Position numbers and translations under genes: made by a program
The notes under the pieces: generated by a model
What the model was told of the DNA's origin: nothing
The model's input: the letters and a program-made list of their open reading frames with translations, nothing else
The model's database searches: none
Shown here: positions 56,701 through 64,000 of the stretch, piece after piece
How positions within the stretch are numbered: the stretch's first letter is position 1
Layout of the letters: each line of letters starts with the position of its first letter
DNA from: Lachnospiraceae bacterium
GTDB taxonomy: Bacteria; Bacillota_A; Clostridia; Lachnospirales; Lachnospiraceae
Assembly (NCBI GenBank): GCA_024689605.1
Contig: JAILDD010000186.1
Coordinates: 1 to 64,000 of the forward strand
Length of the DNA stretch: 64,000 nucleotides
Direction of reading: 5' to 3'

Positions 56701-56861
56701 TGCAGAACGCTGATGATACGGTACAGCCTGCTGTGGTATCCGGAAGTTCTGTGCAGGATATACCGGCGTCAGATTTTCTGTATGACGCCCAGGGCAATCC
56801 TCAGATGCGTATACTTTATGATTCCAAGGGAAACCCCGTGTATGTTCCGCTGCAGAAATAG
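53736..56861 (+). CDS. GH9 endoglucanase, membrane-anchored
   Basis: A 1041-residue secreted cellulase. Signal peptide 1-40; a carbohydrate-binding-like domain (about 45-205); a CelD-type Ig-like domain (about 225-315); and the GH9 catalytic domain (about 320-815) with WYDAGDHGKYV (Asp388, Asp391 as nucleophile/base pair) and the acid Glu793 in TNECTINW. A Ser/Gly linker leads to a membrane helix (about 876-900) and a cytoplasmic-type tail of about 140 residues rich in Pro and Gln, ending NPVYVPLQK. The anchor keeps the enzyme on the cell. ATG 53736 follows CGGAGG. Confidence 0.92.
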   Translation: MRNKKIIGKTLSIFMTAVMAAGAVAGGVGTGLSKTAYVHAGEQLGETDFDDGKGLPWHIVESATGKMDFEIEDGVYRITIVNPGGASNGGEDRWDCQFRHRGLTIKAGHTYKVHYEIKASNPGKYYTKIGNLAGDVEIWHNMSNGSDLGSTWDPIPYDTAGQWKVVELEFTAGQDMEVAEWAFHLGGDGQYTSGVCFPAGTVIEFDNMSLYDQTSDENDYVEETPWVRSDILTNQVTYFTGMDKKATLLSGSKSAVKFSVVDAEGKEVWSGKSVPMGHDEDSNDDVHLLDFSDFNEKGRFTLKTDDGAVSREFAIGDSDTYSALLYDSLNYFYQNRSGIAIESQYITSGDANALARAAGHPSDNAQIRTSFTDTATSGSQDVTGGWYDAGDHGKYVVNGGISLWILQNQYETAVNTGMSAAYADGTMNIPENNNTYPDLLDEARWEMDWMQTMMVNDGEYKDMVYHKVHDDKWTGLGVAPADDTKERVIFPPTTAATLNVAACAAQAARLWKGIDDTYAGQCLDVAERTYAAAKAHPDMYAPIGNLDGGGAYGDDEVSDEFYWAAAELYITTGDSTYYDDMKASKFFLDLPTTLGGGESVDTYGSFDWGHTASLGTLSVVLNKDAVPSGDFDKAKAAVLKAADAYCAKEAEQGYGLPYAQSTLSNTDSSKGYIWGSNSLVADNAIVISYAYILSEDAGYLNGAISAMDYLLGRNANDYSYVTGYGTHTAMYPHHRYWAHLIDESFPLAPNGVLVGGPNCGMEDPWVRGSGWKKGAIPAAKCYMDHIEAYSTNECTINWNAPLAWLTGFITGNTDDGIILGAVNLSPAADPSSADKQNSAAGQNADMGSVTADNETGTPVSEVGNGTDGSDKEKSGMPSWLIVLIIMAVVAVLISVEIFVYKLLQIRKSQKYVTLPEAEKSAPVKTEPHQNGGSGEPPAGAPAEAPVEDDGLADLPPFTLSLDTVEDNTEQAAVSEMSEPEVQTQPTAVMQNADDTVQPAVVSGSSVQDIPASDFLYDAQGNPQMRILYDSKGNPVYVPLQK

Positions 56862-57009
56862 AGCAATGGCTGTGGATGGCGGACATCCTGTAATTATGGT
56901 ATAATTTTCTGTATATTTTCGCCGGAGCTGTCCGGCAGACGATTTCACCATCAAGTTATATACCGGTGGGAGGAAGATAAGTTAATAAAACAGATAGGTA
57001 GTGATATAA

Positions 57010-58509
57010 ATGCTATTTGGTAAAAACGGTAAGCCTTCTGCAGAAAAGCTGGCAGCAGCGGCAGCAGAGGTTTACGGAGACGCAAATAAGAATAAAGATG
57101 AAAAGCCGGAAGAAGAGTCCTTAAAGGATTCGCCTGATTCCGATGCCGAAAAAAAGGAACCTGCCGCTGAAGCAGAGGCTCTTGAGGATGCTGCTTCACA
57201 GGAAGAGAAATCTATTGAATGCGGCAGCTACGAGCGTTATATTGCCGAGGAGCTTTTAACTAAGTATGAAAACAGCAAGGCATACCGGGAAGGCAGCAGC
57301 AGCCGCAAGATCGCTGTCAGGGTGGACCAGCTCATAGAAATAGAGGACGAGCTGGAAGACGAAAACGAAAAAAAGAAATTTTCGGAGGAGATGGCATCCC
57401 TTAAAGAAAGGGGAGTTGTTGACTATTCCTGTGATAAGGATGATGAGGCTGCAATAGACAGGATATGGCTGATGATAGATGAGGCAGCTATAAAGACTGC
57501 TTATAAGGTTGCAGGCCGCAGGCCTAAGATTGAGATAGTAAATGATTTCCTCAGGGATATAGATAAAACTGTCCAGGCTATGCTTCCCGGCAGTAACTAT
57601 GCGGAATTCCTTAAGGCTGAAAAGAAAAGGGTGGCTGAAAAGAAAGATTTCACCCGTTATTTTTTCGATGATTCGGTAAAAAATGCAGGTCTTCTCAGGT
57701 TCCTGCTTTTCCTTGATGCAAATGAGGAAAATATGACTGAGCAGATGGAGAGAGTGCTCAGCAAAAGGCTTTTTGCTGACAGTAAGTATTTTGAGCGTGA
57801 GCTTCGGGGCAAGACTATTTCCATACTTCAGACTATAAAGAAGGAATATGAAGAGGGCGGTGCACAGAACGCAGGCACTTCTGTTTCTGCAGAGGAAGGC
57901 GACAGACTTCTGGCAGAAAAAGGTATAGTTCGTTACCCTGAGATATTTGAGTTTGCAGGTGAGGTTTCTGTCATGTTTGATGACGGGCATTCGGCAGATT
58001 TCAGTACTCTTACATACGGCGCCTGCATCAGTGCGTTGATGGCTGCCAGGGTTATGTCAGTGACCTTCAGAAATGTTAACAGGCTGCTTTTTATAGAGAA
58101 TAAGGCCGTCTATATGCATTATCTCATGAATCAGAAGAAAGCAGGGGATCTTGTGCTTTTCCATGGCGGCTTTGTAAGCCCTGCAAAAGCGGGATGGTTT
58201 AAATGTATCACCGGTGAGGCAGAACGCAATGATATCCCCACATTTTTCTGGGGTGATATAGATTTTGCGGGATTCAGGAAGTTCGTCAAGATAAAGAAGG
58301 AATTTTGTCCGAGGCTTAAGCCCTATGAAATGGATTCAGGTACCCTCAGGCTTTATGCAAAATATACAACGCCTTTAGAGGACGGATCGGAGTGCAGGCA
58401 GCTTGATGCTTTGTACAGGGATAAGGATTATGATACTTTTTACCCTGTAATAAGATATATGCTGGAAAACAAAGTGACGCTTGAGCAGGAGAGCATTCCT
58501 GTGGACTGA
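57010..58509 (+). CDS. Orphan JetD/DUF2220-like TOPRIM protein
   Basis: A 499-residue protein. The first ~75 residues are an acidic, Ala/Lys/Glu-rich stretch. The C-terminal third (about 350-490) matches the DUF2220 fold found in JetD, the nuclease subunit of Wadjet: ENKAVYMHYL, VLFHGGFVSPAK and TFFWGDIDFAGFRKF, where the Glu and DxD residues are TOPRIM metal ligands. In Wadjet, JetD acts with JetABC to cleave plasmids; no jetA, jetB or jetC is nearby. It may be a solitary relative with another role. Confidence 0.75.
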   Translation: MLFGKNGKPSAEKLAAAAAEVYGDANKNKDEKPEEESLKDSPDSDAEKKEPAAEAEALEDAASQEEKSIECGSYERYIAEELLTKYENSKAYREGSSSRKIAVRVDQLIEIEDELEDENEKKKFSEEMASLKERGVVDYSCDKDDEAAIDRIWLMIDEAAIKTAYKVAGRRPKIEIVNDFLRDIDKTVQAMLPGSNYAEFLKAEKKRVAEKKDFTRYFFDDSVKNAGLLRFLLFLDANEENMTEQMERVLSKRLFADSKYFERELRGKTISILQTIKKEYEEGGAQNAGTSVSAEEGDRLLAEKGIVRYPEIFEFAGEVSVMFDDGHSADFSTLTYGACISALMAARVMSVTFRNVNRLLFIENKAVYMHYLMNQKKAGDLVLFHGGFVSPAKAGWFKCITGEAERNDIPTFFWGDIDFAGFRKFVKIKKEFCPRLKPYEMDSGTLRLYAKYTTPLEDGSECRQLDALYRDKDYDTFYPVIRYMLENKVTLEQESIPVD

Positions 58510-58574
58510 TGCCAGGGGTTAAATAAATGACGCTATGCGTACGTCGGACGCCGGGAGCGCCAGAAAGAGGAAAT

Positions 58575-59423
58575 ATGAAAAAGGGAATAGTACTTGAAGG
58601 CGGTGCAATGCGCGGAATGTTTACCGCAGGTATTCTTGACATATTCATGGAAAACGGCATAGAGTTTGATGGAGCGGTAGGCGTGTCTGCGGGTATGACC
58701 TTCGGATGTAATCTGAAATCGAAGCAGATAGGCAGGGCCATCAGATATAATCTTAAGTATGCAAATGATCCCCGCTACGGGACAGTTAAATCCTGGCTTA
58801 AAACCGGAAATATCTATGACGCGGAATTCTGCTACAATCAGCTTCCCTTTGAGCTTGATAAATTCGATACGGAGACCTTCAGAAAAAATCCCATGGAGTT
58901 TTACTGCGTGGTGACTGATTCCATGACGGGGGAGCCTGTGTACCACAAGTGCAAAAACGGAACGAAGCGTGATATGGCCTATATCCGTGCTTCGGCCAGC
59001 ATTCCCCTGGTTTCAAAGATGGTAAAGATAGGCGACGGTTATTACTGTGATGGAGGTGCATCGGATTCGATACCTCTCAGGTTCATGGAAGAAAAGGGCT
59101 ATGATAAGAACGTGGTAGTTCTTACCAGGGACAGGGCATACAGAAAGAAGCCCGGCAAGATGGATGCCATGTACAACGTGCTTCTGTGCAACTATCCGGG
59201 AGCAGCCAAGGCACTTATAAATCGTGCCGACATGTATAATAAGCAGAGAGAGTATGTAGAGGAAAAGGAAGCTGCCGGAGAGATCTTCGCATTCTATCCT
59301 CCGGAGGAGCTGACCATCAGCCGTACGGAGCATGATCCCGAGAAGCTTCAGCAGGTATATGACATGGGCAGGGAAGAAGCGCTTAAGAGGCTTGATGAGC
59401 TGAAGGAGTTTTTGGAAAAGTAA
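58575..59423 (+). CDS. Patatin-like phospholipase
   Basis: A 282-residue patatin-family hydrolase. Oxyanion GGAMRG (9-14), nucleophile Ser38 in GVSAG, and catalytic Asp159 in DGGASDS complete the Ser-Asp dyad. No signal peptide, so it is a cytoplasmic lipid acyl hydrolase (RssA-like subgroup). ATG 58575 follows AGAGGAAA. It is followed by hypF after only 4 bp. Confidence 0.92.
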   Translation: MKKGIVLEGGAMRGMFTAGILDIFMENGIEFDGAVGVSAGMTFGCNLKSKQIGRAIRYNLKYANDPRYGTVKSWLKTGNIYDAEFCYNQLPFELDKFDTETFRKNPMEFYCVVTDSMTGEPVYHKCKNGTKRDMAYIRASASIPLVSKMVKIGDGYYCDGGASDSIPLRFMEEKGYDKNVVVLTRDRAYRKKPGKMDAMYNVLLCNYPGAAKALINRADMYNKQREYVEEKEAAGEIFAFYPPEELTISRTEHDPEKLQQVYDMGREEALKRLDELKEFLEK

Positions 59424-59427
59424 AGTA

Positions 59428-61950
59428 ATGATAAAAAGATACAGGATATACGGTATCGTACAGGGCGTGGGTTTCCGGCCCTTCATAAAGAGACTGGCAG
59501 ACCGCCACGGGATAAAAGGGATCGTATGCAACTACGGTCCCTTTGTTGAAGTGACGGCAAAGGGGGATGAGGAAACTCTGGCAGCTTTCAGGCAGGCTGT
59601 GGTCTCGGAGGCACCTGAGCGTGCTGCAATCATTAAAGTAGAAGAGTTTGAGATAGAAAATGAGATTACTGAATATGAGAATTCTGCTTGCCTTTCCTCA
59701 TGTTACAGCGAAATGGATAGTAATGGATCCTCCTGCGAAAGCATAAACTTTGCAGAGTTCACCATAGTTGAAAGCAGTGAAACAGAGGGGGAGATTTTTA
59801 TTCCCCCTGATCTTGCTATATGTGATGAGTGTAAAAAAGAACTCCTGGATCCTGCTGACCGACGTTTTCATCATCCTTTTATCAACTGCACACAGTGTGG
59901 ACCCAGGCTTACCATAATCGAAAACCTTCCTTATGACAGGGAACGGACGGGAATGAAGATGTTCCCTATGTGCAAAAAATGCGAGGCTGAATACACTGAC
60001 AAGGCTTCCAGGCGGATGGATGCACAGCCGGTATGCTGCAACGAGTGCGGTCCGGAGTACTATATGCTCTATAAAAAAAGTACAGACAGCGAGTCCGGTC
60101 AGGAGCAATTGCCCGGGGGTGATGAAGCCCTGCAAATGATTGCCGGAATACTTAAATCCGGCGGAGTGGCAGCAGTAAAGGGCATCGGAGGCTTCCATCT
60201 GGCTTGTAACGCAAAAGACAATGATGCTGTAATGACCCTGCGCAGCAGGAAGAAACGTCCGGTCAAGCCCTTTGCGGTGATGATGAGAGACATTGAGACT
60301 GTAAAGAAGTACTGCATTTTGTCTTCTGCACAGGAAAGCGAGCTTAAAAGTCCCGCCGCACCTATTGTTCTGCTTGAGAAAAAAAAGGATGGCGGATCAT
60401 TGGCTGAAGATGTAGCCCCGGGAAATCCTGCACTGGGAGTAATGCTTCCCTATGCACCTGTCCAGATACTTTTATTTGAGTATTCGGGACTGGAAGCCAT
60501 GGTCATGACCAGCGGAAACATAAGCGGTTCACCCATATGTTCAACGGATGAGGAAGTACTTGATGTACTGAGTGGATTTACAGACGGCATTCTTTCTAAC
60601 AGCAGGCCGATACTGACGCGGGCTGATGATTCGGTAATGGATTTTCTTGATGGCATGCCGTATATGATAAGACGTTCGCGCGGGTTTGCGCCGCTGCCGG
60701 TGAGGGTGGAACTGGGGACAGATGACTATGGGATAAAGAATAGAAAGACAGTGCTTGCTATCGGCGGTGAGCTGAAAAATACTTTCTGCATAGGTGTTGG
60801 CAATCTGTTTTATCCGTCGTCCTTTATTGGGGATTTAAGTGATATCAGGGCGTCAGAAGTCCTTGAAGAGACTGTATACAGATTTGAAGATATGCTTCAG
60901 ATACCGGAACGAAGGCCTGATGTCATTGTGTGTGACCTCCATCCTGATTATCAGTCTGTACGGCTCGCAGAAAAACTGGCGGCACAGAGCGGAGCAAAAC
61001 TGGTAAAATTGCAGCATCATTATGCGCATGTACTTTCCTGCATGGCAGAAAATGATTATATGAATAGGGTGATAGGAATCTCTTTCGATGGAACAGGCTT
61101 CGGTGAAGATGGCAGCATATGGGGCGGAGAGATAATGGTATGTGATGCAAGGGGATTTGAAAGGAAATCCCACATCACGCCTTTTATGCACATAGGAGGA
61201 GATACTGCGTCTAAGGAAGGCTGGCGCATAGCCGTATCGATGCTTCGGGACATATGTGTGCATGACACGGAAATGGAACCGTATGACGACAGCGTGAAGC
61301 GTATATTTGAGACATATGTGGAATCAGGCGTTCTATCTGCGAATGAACTGGCGATGCAGATACAGATGGTGAAAAAAGGCATAGGCGCAGTAATATCAAC
61401 CAGCGCCGGTCGTCTCTTTGATGCAGTAAGCGCAGTGCTTGGCATATGCTGCAAGTCATCTTTTGAGGGAGAGGCTGCCATGGCCCTTGAATTTGCGGCA
61501 GAAAGATATGCGGACAGGGATAAGGTGCTTAGTGAGTATACAGGATTTAAGGAAAAATATAGTCCCGTAAACCGTTCGTTTAATACTGAGTCGCTGTTAA
61601 CAAAAGATAAAGCGTCAAGCCTCTCAGCCGGAAATATACATACCGCGTGGATTTTTGAGAACATCTGCAAAGGATTGCTGGACGGTTTGTCAGCAGACAT
61701 GCTTGCATATGCCTTTCATGACATGCTGGCCGAAGAGACTGCAAAAGTGACTTCTGCTATTTCAGGCGGGAGCGCCATAAGCACTGCTGCATTAAGCGGC
61801 GGCTGTTTCCAAAACCGTCTTTTTACTAAATTGCTTAAGGAAAAGCTTGAAGGAAATGGCATGGATGTCCTTATGCACAGCATGATCCCGGCTAACGATG
61901 GCGGACTGGCTCTGGGCCAGGCTGTGGCAGGAATGATGCTGGAGGTATAA
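59428..61950 (+). CDS. hypF: [NiFe] hydrogenase maturation carbamoyltransferase HypF
   Basis: An 840-residue HypF. Domains in order: acylphosphatase-like (about 1-95, VQGVGFRPF), two zinc fingers (CDECKK...CTQC and CKKC...CCNEC), YrdC-like (about 205-390, KGIGGFHLAC) and a Kae1-like ATPase (about 440-840, QHHYAHVLSC, SFDGTGFGEDGSIWGGE shortened here). It makes the CN ligand precursor of the hydrogenase active site from carbamoyl phosphate. No other hyp gene is in the window. A ~30-residue Ser/Cys-rich insertion lies after the acylphosphatase part. Confidence 0.96.
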   Translation: MIKRYRIYGIVQGVGFRPFIKRLADRHGIKGIVCNYGPFVEVTAKGDEETLAAFRQAVVSEAPERAAIIKVEEFEIENEITEYENSACLSSCYSEMDSNGSSCESINFAEFTIVESSETEGEIFIPPDLAICDECKKELLDPADRRFHHPFINCTQCGPRLTIIENLPYDRERTGMKMFPMCKKCEAEYTDKASRRMDAQPVCCNECGPEYYMLYKKSTDSESGQEQLPGGDEALQMIAGILKSGGVAAVKGIGGFHLACNAKDNDAVMTLRSRKKRPVKPFAVMMRDIETVKKYCILSSAQESELKSPAAPIVLLEKKKDGGSLAEDVAPGNPALGVMLPYAPVQILLFEYSGLEAMVMTSGNISGSPICSTDEEVLDVLSGFTDGILSNSRPILTRADDSVMDFLDGMPYMIRRSRGFAPLPVRVELGTDDYGIKNRKTVLAIGGELKNTFCIGVGNLFYPSSFIGDLSDIRASEVLEETVYRFEDMLQIPERRPDVIVCDLHPDYQSVRLAEKLAAQSGAKLVKLQHHYAHVLSCMAENDYMNRVIGISFDGTGFGEDGSIWGGEIMVCDARGFERKSHITPFMHIGGDTASKEGWRIAVSMLRDICVHDTEMEPYDDSVKRIFETYVESGVLSANELAMQIQMVKKGIGAVISTSAGRLFDAVSAVLGICCKSSFEGEAAMALEFAAERYADRDKVLSEYTGFKEKYSPVNRSFNTESLLTKDKASSLSAGNIHTAWIFENICKGLLDGLSADMLAYAFHDMLAEETAKVTSAISGGSAISTAALSGGCFQNRLFTKLLKEKLEGNGMDVLMHSMIPANDGGLALGQAVAGMMLEV

Positions 61951-62058
61951 GCAAGATAAAAATCATAACGGTGGGCTTATTGTGCGTTAATGAAAAATAT
62001 GATTGTCATCAGTTCCTGGTAATGCTAATATAATCACATAGGATTTTGAAGAAACAAA

Positions 62059-62093
62059 GGCGTTTCATCTTTAGGGATGGGACGCCATTTTTT
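62059..62093 (+). terminator. Rho-independent terminator
   Basis: GGCGT..CATC/GATG..ACGCC stem followed by seven T, after hypF. Confidence 0.75.
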
Positions 62094-62124
62094 TATCCTG
62101 CGGGCTGTGTAAGGAAGTTCAATA

Positions 62125-63138
62125 ATGAAAGGAAAAAATATGATCACATTAAATGATTATCTGTTCTCCGGCGACACTGTACTGAAAATACTTCTTCAGT
62201 ATTCGGCTGATTTAAAAGAGGAGGCAATAAAAACACACAATACTGTGGACCTGGCTCACAGCAACTTCCTCATACAGATAATAGAACTTTTGGAGCATAC
62301 GGATTTTCTCACTTCCCAGTCCCAGAGGATCAAGGAATTCTATATGTATATGACACAGAAGTATCCTTTTCTGGCATTTACTTTTAAGGGAAGGATCAAG
62401 TCGCTGATACGTGCGGAAGAAAAATTCAACGGATATATTCTTGAGTATATTCATGATTACTATCTTGATAATGGCAGATACCCCAATGAAGCAGAGATAA
62501 AAAACAAGCTGAACTGCTTCAGGGACCTTATCGCTTACCGTATAGTGATCGCGCTTCCCCAGTGCCATTTATCGGAGGGAGAAGACAGGGAAACGCAGGA
62601 ACTAAAGTACCTGTATGAAATTGCAAATGTACTGCCGGGATTTCTGGAGGAAAGAGGTTTTACGGCTGAACTGTCAGGGTATACCAGTGAAAAAGTGTAT
62701 GGTTATCTGACCGAAGACAATGCGTCCTATTATCGGGATTATGTACAGAAACCAAGACCTTCAGGCTACAGTTCCCTTCATATTACCCTTTATGATAATT
62801 TCGCAAGATGTTATACAGAGGTGCAGCTTCGCACAAAGGATATGGATGATCTGGCTGAGATAGGACGGGCAGATCATTCCGGATATGAAAAACAGCAGGA
62901 AGAGAACCGGGCAAAAAGGGACAGCATTCCGGAGGGTGATTGCAGGATTTTTGACGAGGCATATGAAAGGCTTATAAGTCTGCAGAAGCTGGACCTGTCT
63001 TCCGTTGATGTAAATATGTTCAGAGCATACAATGATCATCTTATCAATGACGGCTGCGGTCTTTTTCGTGGAAGGCAGATACTGCCTTTTGAACATCTGT
63101 CAAGATTCCAGGATGACAACATTACGGTAAATATCTGA
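62125..63138 (+). CDS. RelA/SpoT-like alarmone synthetase domain protein
   Basis: A 337-residue protein with an RSH synthetase domain (about 130-275): FRDLIAYRIVI, RPSGYSSLHITLYD, the substrate motif EVQLRTKDMDDLAEIG, and DHSGYEK. No HD hydrolase, TGS or ACT domain, so it is of the small synthetase kind but with a helical N-terminal extension (1-125) and a C-terminal tail. It may make (p)ppGpp or related nucleotides; the activity is not proven. An alternative start at 62140 has a slightly better ribosome spacing (AAAGGA). Confidence 0.85.
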   Translation: MKGKNMITLNDYLFSGDTVLKILLQYSADLKEEAIKTHNTVDLAHSNFLIQIIELLEHTDFLTSQSQRIKEFYMYMTQKYPFLAFTFKGRIKSLIRAEEKFNGYILEYIHDYYLDNGRYPNEAEIKNKLNCFRDLIAYRIVIALPQCHLSEGEDRETQELKYLYEIANVLPGFLEERGFTAELSGYTSEKVYGYLTEDNASYYRDYVQKPRPSGYSSLHITLYDNFARCYTEVQLRTKDMDDLAEIGRADHSGYEKQQEENRAKRDSIPEGDCRIFDEAYERLISLQKLDLSSVDVNMFRAYNDHLINDGCGLFRGRQILPFEHLSRFQDDNITVNI

Positions 63139-63184
63139 ACTTCATGTTTGATTTTCTGGGAAGTGTTGACAACTACAGTTGTAA

Positions 63185-63817
63185 GTGCTAGGCCACTATT
63201 TTCCCGGAGAACGGTCAAGCTGCTATACCTCAGATCTAATAATGCGACAGTACAGTGCAGTGCGTGCCAAGAAAGGACCTGATTTCAGTTACAGCGACCT
63301 TAAGCCTGTCACTCTGATTGTTATCATGGAAAAAAGCACAAAGGAATTTGCGGGCGTAGCACCGGAGTATATACACAGGAAAATCACCACTTATAGCAGC
63401 GGAATAAATGTCGCAAACCTTGATAATGTAGTGTATATTTCGCTTGATACATTTAAGAATCGTGGTTACAATAAAATCAGTAGCAAGCTTGAGGCTTGGC
63501 TTTCATTTTTTACATATGAACAGCCGGAAGAGATAATCTCGCTTGTGAATTCGTTTCCTGAATTTGCTGCTTTGTACAGGGATATCGCAGAGTTCAGAAG
63601 AGAACCGGAGGAGGTGATCGGCATGTTTTCCGAAGCATTAAGGATAATGGACCGTAATACAACGAAGTATATGATAGAAGATATGCAGAGACAGTACGAA
63701 GAAGCTGTGGCAGAGTGCGACGAGGCTGTAGCAGAGCGTGACGAAGCTCTGGCGGAACTTGCAGAAAAGGATCGTTTGATTGCTGAACTTAAAGCCAAGC
63801 TTGCGGAAAAATCATGA
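63185..63817 (+). pseudogene. Rpn/PD-(D/E)XK transposase-like remnant, 5' truncated
   Basis: The frame encodes the C-terminal two-thirds of a Rpn-family (recombination-promoting nuclease/putative transposase) protein. It starts inside the conserved FPGERSSCYTSDLIMRQYS block, and an in-frame TAA lies at 63182 just before it, so the nuclease core upstream of this block is missing. Next come YSDLKPVTLIVIMEKS and a C-terminal heptad-like region of AE(R/C)DEA units (about residues 170-210). A start at ATG 63242 could give a 191-residue fragment. Confidence 0.7.
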
Positions 63818-64000
63818 GCCGGTATCGAATACAGTTAACTTTTCTTCAAAATCGGAAATATCAGTCATGAATCGTTCCTGAAGCATATCGGCTTCGGTCT
63901 TGTCTTCAAGCCATTCTTTGTAACGCATGCGGACTTCCAGTTTATGTTCGGCGCTTCTCTGATGTGCGCGGAGTTCATCGGCAGAGGGGGCATGTATACA
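63812..64000 (-). CDS. 3' end of a reverse-strand gene, partial
   Basis: On the reverse strand an open frame of 62 codons runs from the window edge to TGA at 63814-63812, with no internal stop. The fragment is charged and helical (HKLEVRMRYKEWLEDKTEAD, then DFEEKLTVFDTGS at the end). It converges on the Rpn remnant with a 6-bp overlap. Too little is present for a family call. Confidence 0.5.
   Translation of the reverse strand, partial: CIHAPSADELRAHQRSAEHKLEVRMRYKEWLEDKTEADMLQERFMTDISDFEEKLTVFDTGS

Overview
The window looks like chromosome from an anaerobic, low-to-moderate GC Firmicute, most likely a plant-fibre-degrading Lachnospiraceae of the Butyrivibrio/Pseudobutyrivibrio type. This rests on a membrane-anchored GH9 endoglucanase, an intracellular GH5 glucanase, HypF, clostridial AMMECR1 and RSH genes, strong AGGAGG ribosome sites and many Rho-independent terminators. 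The genus is an inference; no rRNA or tRNA gene was seen.

Region 1 (1-14,755) is mostly core. It holds a Q/P-rich repeat protein, a lipoprotein, a DUF4143 ATPase, and a cluster of zinc-ribbon envelope-type proteins around a secreted CAP-domain protein. One cluster member, an FHA gene, is broken by an in-frame TGA. Next come a membrane protein with a (GQNGQQ)n tail paired with a MoxR ATPase, a large membrane protein, then carB and rlmH. A perfect 18-copy CACAG microsatellite lies at 2861-2950.

Region 2 (about 14,760-42,900) is accessory DNA. Its centre is a six-gene operon behind a host-type sigma-A promoter at 15,687: two related but rearranged proteins of unknown function, a 1267-residue single-chain RNA polymerase of the double-psi beta-barrel class (RdRP/YonO-like, DFDGD catalytic loop), an unknown protein, and a DarT1-NADAR ADP-ribosylation toxin-antitoxin pair. 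Around it lie short single-gene units (two tiny membrane proteins, a basic protein, a secreted protein, an M28 peptidase, a zinc/HNH-like protein). Most start behind a recurring element with core GGGACTCC(C/G)AAAA, in the sense orientation of the gene, often tandem at 35-44 bp spacing and followed by a stem-loop and AAAGGAGG. A second module carries two copies of [unknown ~380-residue protein + soluble VirD4-like ATPase], together with a two-AAA Clp unfoldase that has a ClpP-binding IGF loop and a ClpP peptidase with an intact triad. The region ends with a DUF5710 protein, a nuclease-helicase gene interrupted by an in-frame TAA, and an unknown gene. No integrase, relaxase or replication gene is visible, so the type of element is not established.

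Region 3 (43,000-64,000) returns to core-like content: membrane proteins, GH5 and a LigB-AMMECR1 fusion (overlapping genes), a TIR beta-propeller receptor, a DHH phosphoesterase, the GH9 cellulase, an orphan JetD-like TOPRIM protein, a patatin, HypF, an RSH alarmone-synthetase-like protein, an Rpn nuclease/transposase remnant, and the end of a reverse-strand gene.

Most notable is the combination of an element-encoded RNA polymerase transcribed from a host promoter with a family of shared, non-sigma-A-looking elements in front of neighbouring single genes. They may be polymerase and cognate promoters, but that link is a hypothesis.
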